Shown here piece by piece: positions 46,587-56,163 of a stretch of 64,000 nt of DNA. The notes under the pieces are model-generated. The model did not search any database and was not told the DNA's origin. It saw only the letters and a program-made list of their open reading frames with translations. The stretch is taken from positions 341,997 to 405,996 of the forward strand of contig NZ_JACDRR010000010.1 in assembly GCF_013449375.1 (NCBI RefSeq), written 5' to 3'. Both the position numbers and the translations under genes were made by a program. The stretch is from Pectobacterium sp. CFBP8739. GTDB taxonomy: Bacteria > Pseudomonadota > Gammaproteobacteria > Enterobacterales > Enterobacteriaceae. Each line of letters opens with the position of its first letter. The stretch's first letter is position 1.

Positions 46587-46843
46587 TATTTATCCTCAGA
46601 GAATAAATCGTCAATCTCGTCCCATTTGGGTAAGGTATGTTGTTTTGGTGCTACCGTGAGTTGAAGCCCGACAGAATCAAGGTAGCGCTCTAGTATGTCG
46701 AGGGAACCGGTGAAACGGCCATTTTCTATCTTCGATAGCGTGGTTTTGAAAATGCCCGTTGCATCGGCCATCTGCTGCTGAGTCTTCCCCATCTTTTTTC
46801 GCGTATCAGCTACTTTTTTACCTATTTCGAGTCTATTGCTCAT
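46586..46843 (-). CDS. hipB: HipB-like antitoxin with Xre helix-turn-helix
   Basis: An 85-residue DNA-binding protein with a Cro/CI-type helix-turn-helix (residues 6-60: GKKVADTRKKMGKTQQQMAD, ATGIFKTTLSKIENGRF). It neutralises HipA and autoregulates the operon in the known systems. Two CCTATATA-containing palindromes lie directly upstream. The ATG at 46843 is the only plausible start. Confidence 0.92.
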   Translation of the reverse strand: MSNRLEIGKKVADTRKKMGKTQQQMADATGIFKTTLSKIENGRFTGSLDILERYLDSVGLQLTVAPKQHTLPKWDEIDDLFSEDK

Positions 46844-46858
46844 TCCACCACCTATAAT

Positions 46859-46876
46859 GTTGCCTATATAGGAAAT
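46859..46876. promoter_or_regulatory. HipB-type operator 1
   Basis: GTTGCCTATATAGGAAAT, with a perfect CCTATATAGG core, 15 bases upstream of the hipB start. The half-site GTTGCCTATATA is shared with operator 2. Confidence 0.7.
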
Positions 46877-46897
46877 ATTATAGGGTATAAAACAAAT

Positions 46898-46915
46898 GTT
46901 GCCTATATAAGCAAC
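46898..46915. promoter_or_regulatory. HipB-type operator 2
   Basis: GTTGCCTATATAAGCAAC, an 18-bp palindrome with only one mismatched pair. It starts 39 bp from operator 1, nearly four helical turns, consistent with cooperative binding of repressor complexes. Confidence 0.72.
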
Positions 46916-46941
46916 ATTTAATCATGCAGTGATGCCAAGCA

Positions 46942-48528
46942 TCACACTTCAAAATCAGTCTGCGGTTCGTCGTTTGGCGTGATGCGAACCTCCATGATTC
47001 GATGGCTTTCCACCGCCAGGATAGTGAACTGATAACCATCGATTGATAATGTATCGCCCACCTGTGGCACCCGCTGCGCGTGCTCCATCAACAGACCTGC
47101 CAACGTGTAGTATTCACGCTTTTCATCCAGCGTCAGCGGAACATACATCGTCAAATCTTCCAGCGGAATATAGCCATTGGCTGTCCAACTGCCGTCGTCA
47201 TTCTGCTGAATGCTATGGCGCGCATCGCGATCTTCTCCTTCGCGCGGCAGGTTGCCGGCAATGGTTTCCATCACGTCACTTAATGTAACAATCCCTTCCA
47301 TCGAACCAAATTCATCAACGACAAACGCAAAATGTGTTCTTGCTTCTCTAAACTGTTCCAGAGCCTGTAAAAGCGAAAGCTGCTCGGGGAAAACCAGCGG
47401 CTGACGAATCAGAATGCGCAGGTTAAACGGTTCGCGGTTTAGCTGCTGCTGGAGTAAGTCCGCAACATGTACTATGCCTAGCGGCTCGTCAGACGTCTTG
47501 CTGTCGGTCACCACCAGCCGAGAATGCGGGTTGCTCGTTAACAGCTTAGCGAGTGCATCCTGCGTAATATCCAGTTCAATGGCATCGATATCATGTCGCG
47601 ATGTCATGATGCTGCTAATGGTTCGTTGGGCTAACCCTAATACCCGCTTTATCATCCGGCGTTCCTGAAGGTTGAATACCTCCTGACCTGCCCGGGTGTT
47701 GTCTGCAATCATCGACGAGGTTTGATTGTCCAGCTCGGCTTCTTCGTGGTTGCCACGCAAGATACGCAAAACTACTTCCGCAGTACGCTGGCGTAGTGGA
47801 ACCGAGGAAGAAAGGAAGCGGCGGCGGTTAAACAGGGAGACCTGATTCAACATCTCAATCAGCACCGAGAAGCCTATCGCAGCGTAGAGATAACCTTTAG
47901 GTATGTGATAGCCGAAAGCGTCTGCGACCAGACTGAAACCAATCATCAGCAGGAAGCTGAGGCACAGGATGACGATGGTCGGGTGTTCCGCGACAAAGCG
48001 GGTCAGTGGTTTACTGGCCAGCAGCATCAGGAAGATGGCAATAGTCACGGCGGACATCATCACCAGCAGATGGTCGGTCATGCCGACGGCGGTAATCACC
48101 GAGTCCAGTGAAAATACCGCATCCAACACCACGATCTGTGCCACAACGGGCCAGAAACGCGCCCCTTTACGCTGGGCGTGCTGCTCTTCATCTTTTCCTT
48201 CAAGGCGCTCGTTGAGTTCCATCGTGGCTTTAAAAAGTAGAAACAGCCCGCCAATCAGCATGATGACATCACGAGCGCTGAATGTGTGCCCAAGGAGCGT
48301 GAAAAGTGGGGTAGTCAAAGAGGCTAGCCAGGAAATGGACGCCAGCAAGCACAGTCGCATAAGCAGGGCAAGTAACAGCCCGACGACTCTGGCTTTATCA
48401 CGTTGTTCTTTTGGTAGTTTCTCAGCCAGAATGGCGATGAAGATAAGATTATCAATGCCCAGAACCAGTTCCAGGACAACCAGCGTGGCCAACCCGGCCC
48501 ATATCGTTGGATCAGCGATCCACTCCAT
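46942..48528 (-). CDS. yegH: TerC-family membrane protein with CBS and CorC domains (YegH)
   Basis: A 528-residue protein homologous over its whole length to E. coli YegH. Residues 1-235 form a TerC-like membrane domain with conserved acidic positions ([30 protein letters not shown]), followed by a CBS pair (about 300-420: [33 protein letters not shown]) and a C-terminal CorC/HlyC transporter-associated domain. The exact role is unknown; related proteins act in metal export. The start at 48528 ([10 protein letters not shown]) was chosen by homology. In E. coli too it stands next to wza, divergently. Confidence 0.94.
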   Translation of the reverse strand: MEWIADPTIWAGLATLVVLELVLGIDNLIFIAILAEKLPKEQRDKARVVGLLLALLMRLCLLASISWLASLTTPLFTLLGHTFSARDVIMLIGGLFLLFKATMELNERLEGKDEEQHAQRKGARFWPVVAQIVVLDAVFSLDSVITAVGMTDHLLVMMSAVTIAIFLMLLASKPLTRFVAEHPTIVILCLSFLLMIGFSLVADAFGYHIPKGYLYAAIGFSVLIEMLNQVSLFNRRRFLSSSVPLRQRTAEVVLRILRGNHEEAELDNQTSSMIADNTRAGQEVFNLQERRMIKRVLGLAQRTISSIMTSRHDIDAIELDITQDALAKLLTSNPHSRLVVTDSKTSDEPLGIVHVADLLQQQLNREPFNLRILIRQPLVFPEQLSLLQALEQFREARTHFAFVVDEFGSMEGIVTLSDVMETIAGNLPREGEDRDARHSIQQNDDGSWTANGYIPLEDLTMYVPLTLDEKREYYTLAGLLMEHAQRVPQVGDTLSIDGYQFTILAVESHRIMEVRITPNDEPQTDFEV

Positions 48529-49194
48529 AGCTATTTTTTCACCTTTAAATGAAGATAACCCCGCTAGCGTATCAGGGCTGGCACTGATGAACCAGAATTT
48601 GCAGAGGGGAATTTCATCACTTTGAATGATGAGTAGCAATAAGACATAGCAAGTATGACTTCGAGTGATACCTGCTTGGTGTGCTGATGATAGTGCTATA
48701 ATTTACATTATAGATATTCCGCGATGCTTTATGCTGTGTAGTCAACAAACGAAGCGTAACATTTGATCATAACCCATGAATCAACATAGAATAACGCCGC
48801 GCGACTAATACTCCCTGAGGTTATGGTTTTTAAACCCTACATAGTGACGTTTCGCATGTGGCTTAACTGATTTTATATGTTTAGTCGGTTTTTTATACTG
48901 TTGACGATGTCGTGACAATGGATGTTCATAGTCTTATTCCTAAAAAACTCCCCCCTCAACATCTTGTCCTTGTGCTCTTACTTGATAGGCCAATATGATG
49001 CTAGCTGTTTAGGTTAATTGTGCTTTTTATTGCAAAATTTTGGCACTGTGCGTGTTGTTTTTCTATGTGCGTAGCGTTTCAAAGGTGCCGAGTTGACGGT
49101 GTGTTTGGCCCCTAATGCACGTATTTTCTCAATAACCAATAGGCAGCCTGGGGCTTTCAAAGATAACAGCAACAGGACTGACGACATACGTTGA
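48529..49194 (+). other. Long leader/promoter region of the polysaccharide cluster
   Basis: About 670 bases with no credible gene. A TATAAT at 48697-48702, with CTTGGT or TTGGTG about 16 bases upstream, is a possible sigma-70 promoter reading toward the cluster. Just after it lies AGATATTCC, reminiscent of part of an RcsAB box, but the match is partial. The untranslated leader would be about 560 nt, as is usual for RfaH-dependent operons. The minus-strand frame at 49014-49202 has no features of a gene. Confidence 0.5.
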
Positions 49195-49232
49195 TAGTGC
49201 ATTGGTAGCTACAAGCCAAGGGCGGTAGCGTG
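49195..49232 (+). promoter_or_regulatory. JUMPstart with ops element
   Basis: A 38-nt JUMPstart-like sequence with TTGGTAGCT, AAGCCA and, at its 3' end, GGCGGTAGCGTG (49221-49232), the ops element that pauses RNA polymerase and recruits the antiterminator RfaH. It sits 40 bases before the first gene of the polysaccharide cluster, so the operon is very probably RfaH-dependent. Confidence 0.92.
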
Positions 49233-49272
49233 TCTGAAGCAAAAACGCAATAGAGGCAACGGTGGTATAGAT

Positions 49273-50322
49273 ATGCAAGAGTCTACTCTGATCTTTATCA
49301 GTGCTTTTGCTTCGCTTTTTTTGGCCAGAAAAGCGGCGGTCAGGATTGGGTTGGTAGATAAACCCAATGTCCGCAAAAACCATAAGGGCAATATTCCTTT
49401 GGTTGGTGGTGTCTCTATTTATCTGGCGCTTTGTGTGCTCTATGTTATTCAGGCCGACTTATTGCCGCATTTCTTTCTCTATCTAGAGTGTTCTACTGCG
49501 TTGCTGGTTGTCGGCATTCTGGATGACCGTTTTGACATGCCTGTTTTGCCGCGAATCGGACTCCAAGCTTGCGTAGCTATCGCGATGATGTCCGCGGGGG
49601 TGTTTATTTCCTCTTTAGGAAATATTCTTTTTAGTGGTGAAGTGTTTTTAGGCACGCTAGGCTATATCATCACACTTTTTGCGGTGTTGGGATCCATTAA
49701 TGCTTTCAACATGGTCGACGGTATGGACGGCCTACTTAGCGGTCTTTCTTTTGTCACACTAAGCGCCTTAGTTATCGCTTTTTATCTTGGTGGGAACACT
49801 GAACTTGCGCGCTGGACGTTGTGTTTTCTGGCAGCGACATTGCCTTATGCCTGTTTCAACTCAGCTAAATGGCTAGGTAGGAAGTTCAAAGTCTTTATGG
49901 GCGATGCGGGAAGTACGCTGGTTGGATTCTCCATTATCTGGTTACTGATTCTGGCGACGCAAGGAGAAAGCAGTGTCATGCAGCCGGTCACCGCGCTATG
50001 GTTAATTGCTATTCCGCTCATGGATATGGCCGCGGTAATGATACGTCGCGTTGCTAGAGGTAGAAGTCCTTTTAAAGCAGGCCGAGAACATTTGCATCAT
50101 ATATTGCTCCACTTAGGGCTGACACAGCGCCAAACGTTAGGGGTGATTGTCGCTATTGCGAGTTTATTGGCTATGATTGGCATCATTTGCGAGCATCACC
50201 ACATAAGTGAGTCTATTATGTTAGGCCTATTTTTGTTGTTGTTCGCTGGTTATGTAGCGGCAACAGCCTCGTCAGTGACGGTAATGTCATGGCTTCGTCG
50301 CGTGCGCGTTGTGGATCGATAA
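49273..50322 (+). CDS. WecA-like undecaprenyl-phosphate sugar-1-phosphate transferase
   Basis: A 349-residue multi-pass membrane enzyme of the polyprenyl-phosphate N-acetylhexosamine-1-phosphate transferase family, closely related to WecA. It probably starts a repeat unit by moving HexNAc-1-P from a UDP-sugar to undecaprenyl phosphate on the cytoplasmic face. Motifs: GLVDKPNVRKNHKGNIPLVG (residues 26-45), DDRFD, NAFNMVDGMDGL, FMGDAGST and HLHH near residue 275, matching WecA. The chromosomal wecA of the enterobacterial common antigen locus lies elsewhere in such genomes, so this is probably a second copy. First gene after JUMPstart. Confidence 0.9.
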   Translation: MQESTLIFISAFASLFLARKAAVRIGLVDKPNVRKNHKGNIPLVGGVSIYLALCVLYVIQADLLPHFFLYLECSTALLVVGILDDRFDMPVLPRIGLQACVAIAMMSAGVFISSLGNILFSGEVFLGTLGYIITLFAVLGSINAFNMVDGMDGLLSGLSFVTLSALVIAFYLGGNTELARWTLCFLAATLPYACFNSAKWLGRKFKVFMGDAGSTLVGFSIIWLLILATQGESSVMQPVTALWLIAIPLMDMAAVMIRRVARGRSPFKAGREHLHHILLHLGLTQRQTLGVIVAIASLLAMIGIICEHHHISESIMLGLFLLLFAGYVAATASSVTVMSWLRRVRVVDR

Positions 50323-50469
50323 TAGTATCATTGGCGCGTTGCTAAAGAGGGATTTACCGTTACTTTATACGTTAGATCGTGAGTTCATCTGAATAGTTTT
50401 TCTCTATAATCACTGACTATTTTGTAGGGATCTTAACAATTTTCTATTAAGAGCGATGGCATAGACAGG

Positions 50470-51606
50470 ATGATAAAGCACAAACGAAAATTGATGCCCT
50501 TAATGGTGTCAGTAATACTGCTAAATGGTTGTACCTTGGTTCCCGGTTCTCACCTTTCGACTAGCGGTAAGAGTGTCGTTGAGCAGCAAGATGCGGATTT
50601 CAATATTGATAGGTTGGTCAATGTTTATCCAATGACGCCATATTTAGTCGAAAAGATGCGCCCTAAACCGCTGATTGCGCAGAGTAATCCAGCGTTGGAA
50701 AAAGAATTACAGAGTTATGAATATCGCATCGGCATTGGTGATGTGATCATGGTGACTGTGTGGGATCATCCAGAATTGACCACACCAGCAGGGACGTACC
50801 GCACCGCCGCGGATACCGGTAACTGGGTGCATTCTGATGGCACCATTTTTTATCCCTACATTGGTAAAGTGAAAGTTGCAGGCAAAACGGTGACTGAAGT
50901 TCGTGATGAAGTCATGACTCGTTTAGCCACGTATATTGAATCGCCTCAGGTTGATGTCAGTATTGCTGCTTTCCGTTCACAAAAAGCCTACGTGACCGGT
51001 GAAGTCGCCACATCAGGCCAACAACCGATAACTAACGTACCACTGACCGTTCTGGATGCCATCAATAAAGCGGGTGGCTTAACGGAAAATGCCGACTGGC
51101 GCAATGTTGTGTTGACGCACAATGGCAAAGAACAACGACTCTCGCTTCAAGCGCTCATGCAAAATGGCGACCTTTCACAAAACCACCTCCTCTATCCTGG
51201 CGATATCCTCTACATTCCCCGCAATGATGACCTGAAAGTGTTCGTAATGGGGGAAGTCAAAAAACAGAGTACCCTCAAAATGGATCGCAGTGGCATGACG
51301 CTGACAGAAGCCTTAGGAAATGCGGAAGGGATGGATCAAACCTTTTCGGATGCGACGGGTATTTTTGTCATTCGCTCACTACGTGGCACGCAGGGACCGA
51401 AACTGGCAAATATTTACCAATTGAATGCTCAAGATGCCACGGCGATGGTGATGGGCACCGAATTCCAGTTGCAACCGTATGACATTGTCTACGTGACGAC
51501 CGCGCCAATCGTCCGTTGGAACCGCGTAATTAGTCAGCTTGTGCCGACTATCTCAGGCTTCAATGATTTGAGCGAAGCATCGTTGCGTATCCGCAACTGG
51601 CCGTAG
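50470..51606 (+). CDS. wza: Outer-membrane polysaccharide export lipoprotein Wza
   Basis: A 378-residue protein with a lipoprotein signal (LLNGC, lipidated C21). It forms the octameric export channel in the outer membrane. The PES domain ([21 protein letters not shown], near residues 76-96) is followed by SLBB repeats ([16 protein letters not shown] and [14 protein letters not shown]) and a C-terminal amphipathic helix ([16 protein letters not shown]) that builds the pore. It is followed by wzb after eight bases. Strong match to E. coli Wza. Confidence 0.97.
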   Translation: MIKHKRKLMPLMVSVILLNGCTLVPGSHLSTSGKSVVEQQDADFNIDRLVNVYPMTPYLVEKMRPKPLIAQSNPALEKELQSYEYRIGIGDVIMVTVWDHPELTTPAGTYRTAADTGNWVHSDGTIFYPYIGKVKVAGKTVTEVRDEVMTRLATYIESPQVDVSIAAFRSQKAYVTGEVATSGQQPITNVPLTVLDAINKAGGLTENADWRNVVLTHNGKEQRLSLQALMQNGDLSQNHLLYPGDILYIPRNDDLKVFVMGEVKKQSTLKMDRSGMTLTEALGNAEGMDQTFSDATGIFVIRSLRGTQGPKLANIYQLNAQDATAMVMGTEFQLQPYDIVYVTTAPIVRWNRVISQLVPTISGFNDLSEASLRIRNWP

Positions 51607-51614
51607 AGATCATT

Positions 51615-52049
51615 ATGTTTGATTCGATTCTGGTAGTTTGTGTGGGTAATATCTGCCGTTCTCCAACAGGGGAGCGGTTATTAAAACAGGCGCTGCCAAC
51701 CAAGAAAATCGCGTCTGCGGGATTAGGCGCGCTGGTTGGGAAACCGGCTGATGAAATGGCGACTGAGGTGGCAAATCAGCATAGCCTTTCGCTTGAAGGG
51801 CATGAGGCGCAGCAACTGACCTCATCCTTATGCCGTCAGTATGATCTGATCCTCGTGATGGAGAAAAAACATATTGATGGCGTGAGCCGCATCGCGCCCG
51901 AAGTACGAGGCAAAACGATGCTATTCGGCCACTGGCTGAATCAGCAGGAAATTGCTGACCCTTACCGTAAAAGTCGCGAAGCATTTGAATTCGTTTACTC
52001 ACAACTTGAGCAGTCTGCGCAAAAATGGGCGCAGATGTTGAACCGTTAA
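51615..52049 (+). CDS. wzb: Low-molecular-weight protein tyrosine phosphatase Wzb
   Basis: A 144-residue cytosolic phosphatase that dephosphorylates the Wzc tyrosine cluster, needed for cycling during polymer export. The active-site loop CVGNICRSP (C9, R15) and the general acid in ADPYRKS near residue 115 are intact. It lies between wza and wzc with short gaps of 8 and 15 bases. Confidence 0.97.
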   Translation: MFDSILVVCVGNICRSPTGERLLKQALPTKKIASAGLGALVGKPADEMATEVANQHSLSLEGHEAQQLTSSLCRQYDLILVMEKKHIDGVSRIAPEVRGKTMLFGHWLNQQEIADPYRKSREAFEFVYSQLEQSAQKWAQMLNR

Positions 52050-52064
52050 TCGTCAGAGATTCCG

Positions 52065-54245
52065 ATGACCGAGAAAACTTCAGTAAAAGTATCTGAAACT
52101 CATTCAGATGAGATCGATTTAGGGCGTTTATTAGGAACATTGCTGGATAACCGCTGGCTGATTATTGGTGTGACGGCGGTGTTTACCGTTTTAGGCATAA
52201 TGTATGCCATGCTAGCCACGCCCATTTATAAAGCCGATGCATTAATTCAGGTGGAGCAAAGCGGTAGCGATTCATTGCTGAAAGATTTTTCCAGCATGCT
52301 GCCGGATGCCAAGCCGCAATCCGCCGCGGAAATTGAACTGATAAAATCCCGCATGGTGATTGGTAAAACGGTAAATGATTTAGCCTTGGATATTAATATC
52401 CAGCAAAAATATTTCCCACTGGTTGGTAAAGGTATTGCCCGGCTAACAGGCAATGAACCGGGAAAAATAGCCGTCTCTCGCCTTGATGTACCTGAGTCCT
52501 GGCAGGATGAAACATTATCCCTTGAAGTATTACCTAATCAGCAATATGCGGTGGAAGCGGACGAGGGCGACGCGGTGAAATTCACCGGACGTGTTGGCCA
52601 ACTCGAAAATCATAGCGGTATTACCTTGTTGGTGAGTGGCATTGATGCAGAGCCGGGTACGGTTTTCCGTATTCAAAAGCTGAATCAGTTAACCGCGATT
52701 AATGATCTGTTGGATAATTTCTCTGTCGCGGATAAAGGGAAGGACACGGGAGTATTGGCGCTGAGCCTGGAAGGGGAAGATCCGACGCTAACAACGAAGA
52801 TACTGAGCAGTATTAGCCAAAATTATCTGCAACAAAACGTCGAACGTAAATCGGAAGAGGCTGGTAAAAGTCTGGAGTTCCTTAAAGAACAGCTTCCCAA
52901 TGTGCGTAGCTCACTGAATGATGCGGAAAACAAGCTTAACCAATTCCGTCAACAGAATGAATCGGTCGACCTTTCCTTGGAAGCAAAAGCGGTATTGGAT
53001 ACCACTGTATCTGTAGAAGCGCAGTTAAATGAACTGACGTTTAAAGAAGCGGAAATTTCTAAGCTGTATACCCGTGAACACCCCGCCTATCGTGCCTTGA
53101 TGGAAAAACGTAAAACGTTAGAACAGGAGCGCGATAAACTCAATAAACGTGTAGGGGCGATGCCTAAAACCCAGCAGGAGATTTTACGCTTAACGCGAGA
53201 TGTGCAGGCAGGGCAAGAAGTCTACATGCAACTGTTGAATAAACAGCAAGAGCTTAGCATTAACAAAGCCAGTACCGTCGGAAACGTGCGTATTGTCGAC
53301 AATGCAGTGATTCAGCCTAAGCCGGTGAAGCCGAAAAAAACACTGATTGTGCTAATCGCTATTATTCTGGGGGGGATGATTTCAACGGTCTTCGTCATAC
53401 TGAAAACATTGCTACATAAAGGGATTGAAAGCCCAGAACAACTGGAAGAATTAGGCATTAACGTCTATGCCAGTGTACCGCTTTCGGAATGGCAACAGAA
53501 GAAAGACCGAGCGCTCTTGGCTAAAAGTAAAAAAAGTAATACCCGAGCAACAGACTTGCTCGCAGTCGGTAATCCGGCAGACTTGGCAATTGAAGCCATT
53601 CGCAGCTTACGCACCAGTTTGCATTTTGCGATGATGGAAGCCAAAAACAATGTGTTAATGATCTCGGGTGCCAGCCCTTCCATTGGTAAAACCTTTGTCA
53701 GTGCTAACCTGGGAGCCGTGATCGCTCAGGCGGGGCAGCGGGTGCTGATTGTTGACTGCGATATGCGCAAAGGGTATGCCCATGAGTTGATGGGAACGCA
53801 TGGCACTAATGGCCTATCGGATATTTTATCCGGCCAGTGTGATGTGGCAAAAAGCGTGCGAAAAACTGCCGTAGAGAATATGGATTTTATTCCCCGTGGT
53901 CAGGTGCCGCCGAATCCGTCGGAACTATTAATGCACAGCCGCTTTGCCGATTTTATCAAGTGGACAGCAGAAAATTATGACTTAGTGCTGTTGGATACCC
54001 CGCCGATTTTAGCAGTAACCGATGCTGCGATTATTAGCCGTCATTCTGGCACGTCTTTGCTGGTCGCTCGTTTTGAGATGAACACACTCAAAGAAATTGA
54101 AGTGAGTATTCGTCGCTTTGAACAAAATGGTGCAGAAATTAAGGGTGTTATTCTAAATGCCATTGTGAAGCGTGCCGCTAGCTATTATGGATATGGTAAT
54201 TATCATTACTATACTTATGATTATAAGTCGGATAAGAACAGCTAG
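52065..54245 (+). CDS. wzc: Tyrosine autokinase Wzc (polysaccharide co-polymerase)
   Basis: A 726-residue inner-membrane BY-kinase that controls chain length and export with Wza. It has an N-terminal Wzz domain with TM1 (WLIIGVTAVFTVLGIMYAML, residues 31-50), a long periplasmic coiled coil (about 260-400) and TM2 (LIVLIAIILGGMISTVFVIL, about 428-447). The cytosolic kinase domain has Walker A GASPSIGKTF, Walker A' VDCDMRKG and Walker B LVLLDTPP. The C-terminus is a tyrosine-rich cluster (ASYYGYGNYHYYTYDY), the autophosphorylation sites removed by Wzb. Confidence 0.97.
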   Translation: MTEKTSVKVSETHSDEIDLGRLLGTLLDNRWLIIGVTAVFTVLGIMYAMLATPIYKADALIQVEQSGSDSLLKDFSSMLPDAKPQSAAEIELIKSRMVIGKTVNDLALDINIQQKYFPLVGKGIARLTGNEPGKIAVSRLDVPESWQDETLSLEVLPNQQYAVEADEGDAVKFTGRVGQLENHSGITLLVSGIDAEPGTVFRIQKLNQLTAINDLLDNFSVADKGKDTGVLALSLEGEDPTLTTKILSSISQNYLQQNVERKSEEAGKSLEFLKEQLPNVRSSLNDAENKLNQFRQQNESVDLSLEAKAVLDTTVSVEAQLNELTFKEAEISKLYTREHPAYRALMEKRKTLEQERDKLNKRVGAMPKTQQEILRLTRDVQAGQEVYMQLLNKQQELSINKASTVGNVRIVDNAVIQPKPVKPKKTLIVLIAIILGGMISTVFVILKTLLHKGIESPEQLEELGINVYASVPLSEWQQKKDRALLAKSKKSNTRATDLLAVGNPADLAIEAIRSLRTSLHFAMMEAKNNVLMISGASPSIGKTFVSANLGAVIAQAGQRVLIVDCDMRKGYAHELMGTHGTNGLSDILSGQCDVAKSVRKTAVENMDFIPRGQVPPNPSELLMHSRFADFIKWTAENYDLVLLDTPPILAVTDAAIISRHSGTSLLVARFEMNTLKEIEVSIRRFEQNGAEIKGVILNAIVKRAASYYGYGNYHYYTYDYKSDKNS

Positions 54246-54592
54246 CGTACTAAGTGTGACCTGCAGCCATACGACTTTTTGGTTGCAGGTCGTGCTTTCA
54301 GGCATAAACCAATTCTTCGACATAAGTTATTTTTCTGAGAATCATTAATTTTTTTGTATCGGCCTGCTTTTCATATTTTTAAATACAATAGCGCTGAGGC
54401 CGATAAATAATAGTGAAGTTTTGTTTTGTTGGGAATTAACGCACAAAAATTTATGGCTATATATATGTGCCAAATTTGTAATCACTATATTTTTTGAAAC
54501 TTATGATTCTATCTTATTAATTTGAGGGGATATATAAAAATAAAGATGAGAATTATTATGGGTTTTATTATTTCAAATAAAAGAGAGAGAAG
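54246..54592 (+). other. Intergenic region between wzc and the variable part of the cluster
   Basis: About 350 bases, strongly AT-rich beyond 54330, without a gene that I can support. It holds a hairpin at 54258-54291 (listed separately). The base composition changes here from the conserved wza-wzb-wzc part to the AT-rich strain-specific part. Confidence 0.6.
54258..54291 (+). terminator. Hairpin/attenuator after wzc
   Basis: GACCTGCAGCC pairs with GGTTGCAGGTC (one G-T wobble) around a 12-nt loop, 12 bases past the wzc stop. No strong T-run follows. In E. coli colanic acid and group 1 capsule loci a hairpin at this place reduces read-through into downstream genes, so partial termination overcome by RfaH is likely. 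Confidence 0.65.
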
Positions 54593-56002
54593 ATGATTAA
54601 AAGACAAGGGGATTTTATATACTCCAATGCTTCAATCATTTCAATATTACAGCGATTTTCTGATATAGCTGTGATATTGTCAAGCACTTTATTTGTTTCA
54701 TTTTTTATTTATGGTGATGTTTTCTTAAAACACTGGTTGATAGCTTTAATTAGTCTCTCGACATTTCAAATGGTCGGTGGCATTACCGATTTCTATCGTT
54801 CATGGCGAGGGGTTAATTTTAGACTTGAAATGTATTCATTAGTTAGAAACTGGTTGCTAAGTATTATCTTTAGTGCGGGGGTTCTTTCTGTTATACCCAG
54901 TTTGTTTATTGATTTTTCTTATTATTTAACATGGTTTTTTGTTTCATTAATTGGCTTTTGTTTGGCTCGGATATCTATCCGGGTAATTGTCAGATATTTA
55001 AGAACAATGGGGTATAATCAGCGAAAAATTGTGATTGTTGGTGATTCTGTTGCTGGTGGGCATTTAATTCGGAGTATTATGAATGCGCCCTGGGTAGGGT
55101 TAAATATCATTGGCTATTATATGCCAGATGAAAACTCTGTTTCTGATACATATAACACTTTGAATGTTAAATTTTTGGGTGGGGTTGATGACTTAATAGC
55201 GAGTGCGCGTAATGGTGATATAGATAAAGTGTATATAACATTACCTATGAACGAATCTAAACTCATCAATCACATACTTAGAGAATTATCAGATACAACT
55301 TGCACGGTATTGTTAGTACCAGATATATTCACATTTAATGTATTGCGTTCTCGTAGTGAAACAGTAAATGGTATATCTGTTATATCACTCTATGATTCGC
55401 CCATGAGTGGAATAAATAGAATTATCAAAAGGCTTGAAGATATAATTATTTCTTTGTTAATTATATTAATGATATCTCCAATACTTTTTATTATTGCCAT
55501 GCTGATTAAATTAACCTCTCCTGGGCCGGTTATTTTCAAACAGATGCGTTACGGTTTGGATGGCAAAGCAATAGAAGTGTGGAAATTTCGTAGTATGACC
55601 GTAATGGAAAATGGTGATGATGTCATACAGGCAAGAAAAAATGATCCGCGCTTAACTCCGATCGGTGGTTTTCTCAGGAAAACATCGTTAGATGAATTAC
55701 CCCAATTTTTTAATGTCGTATTAGGCGACATGTCAATTGTTGGACCACGCCCACATGCTATTTACCATAATGAACAATACAGAAAACTGATTGATGGTTA
55801 TATGCTACGTCACAAAATGAAACCGGGCATTACTGGCTGGGCACAAATAAATGGCTGGCGAGGAGAAACAGATACTCTTGAAAAAATGGAGAAAAGAATA
55901 GAGTTTGATCTTGAATATATTCAGTCGTGGAGTGTGTGGTTAGATGTGAAAATTATATTCTTTACCATTTTTAAGGGGTTTGTTAATAAATCTGCTTATT
56001 AA
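54593..56002 (+). CDS. wcaJ: Undecaprenyl-phosphate sugar phosphotransferase (WcaJ-like)
   Basis: A 469-residue initiating transferase of the polyprenyl-phosphate hexose-1-phosphate (PHPT) family. It probably moves glucose-1-P or galactose-1-P to undecaprenyl phosphate. Four N-terminal transmembrane segments (residues 20-135) are followed by a CoA-binding-like Rossmann segment (IVIVGDSVAGG near 147), a further hydrophobic hairpin (near 283-305) and the catalytic domain with KFRSM, DELPQFFNV, GDMSIVGPRP and KPGITGWAQINGWRG. The N-terminus (MIKRQGDFIYSNASI) resembles WcaJ. The sugar specificity cannot be read from sequence. Confidence 0.93.
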   Translation: MIKRQGDFIYSNASIISILQRFSDIAVILSSTLFVSFFIYGDVFLKHWLIALISLSTFQMVGGITDFYRSWRGVNFRLEMYSLVRNWLLSIIFSAGVLSVIPSLFIDFSYYLTWFFVSLIGFCLARISIRVIVRYLRTMGYNQRKIVIVGDSVAGGHLIRSIMNAPWVGLNIIGYYMPDENSVSDTYNTLNVKFLGGVDDLIASARNGDIDKVYITLPMNESKLINHILRELSDTTCTVLLVPDIFTFNVLRSRSETVNGISVISLYDSPMSGINRIIKRLEDIIISLLIILMISPILFIIAMLIKLTSPGPVIFKQMRYGLDGKAIEVWKFRSMTVMENGDDVIQARKNDPRLTPIGGFLRKTSLDELPQFFNVVLGDMSIVGPRPHAIYHNEQYRKLIDGYMLRHKMKPGITGWAQINGWRGETDTLEKMEKRIEFDLEYIQSWSVWLDVKIIFFTIFKGFVNKSAY

Positions 56003-56163
56003 TGTTCGGCATGTATGGTTCCTGGGTTTTAGTGATTATATTAAATTTATTGTTGTCATGATTAAGTTTTAATAACGATTAGCCTAGATGTCTATGACTA
56101 TTTTAAAGTGTAATACCAATCTAGGAATAGATATTCGAAGGCGTTATAGAGGAGTTTTATTAA

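Noticed and set aside
48706-48720. RcsAB-box-like AGATATTCC near a TATAAT upstream of the polysaccharide cluster
   Set aside because: Only about nine of fourteen positions fit the consensus; noted in the intergenic entry but not called as a site.
49014-49202. A 62-codon minus-strand frame in the leader of the polysaccharide cluster
   Set aside because: It overlaps the JUMPstart element, lacks a ribosome-binding site and has no recognisable similarity.
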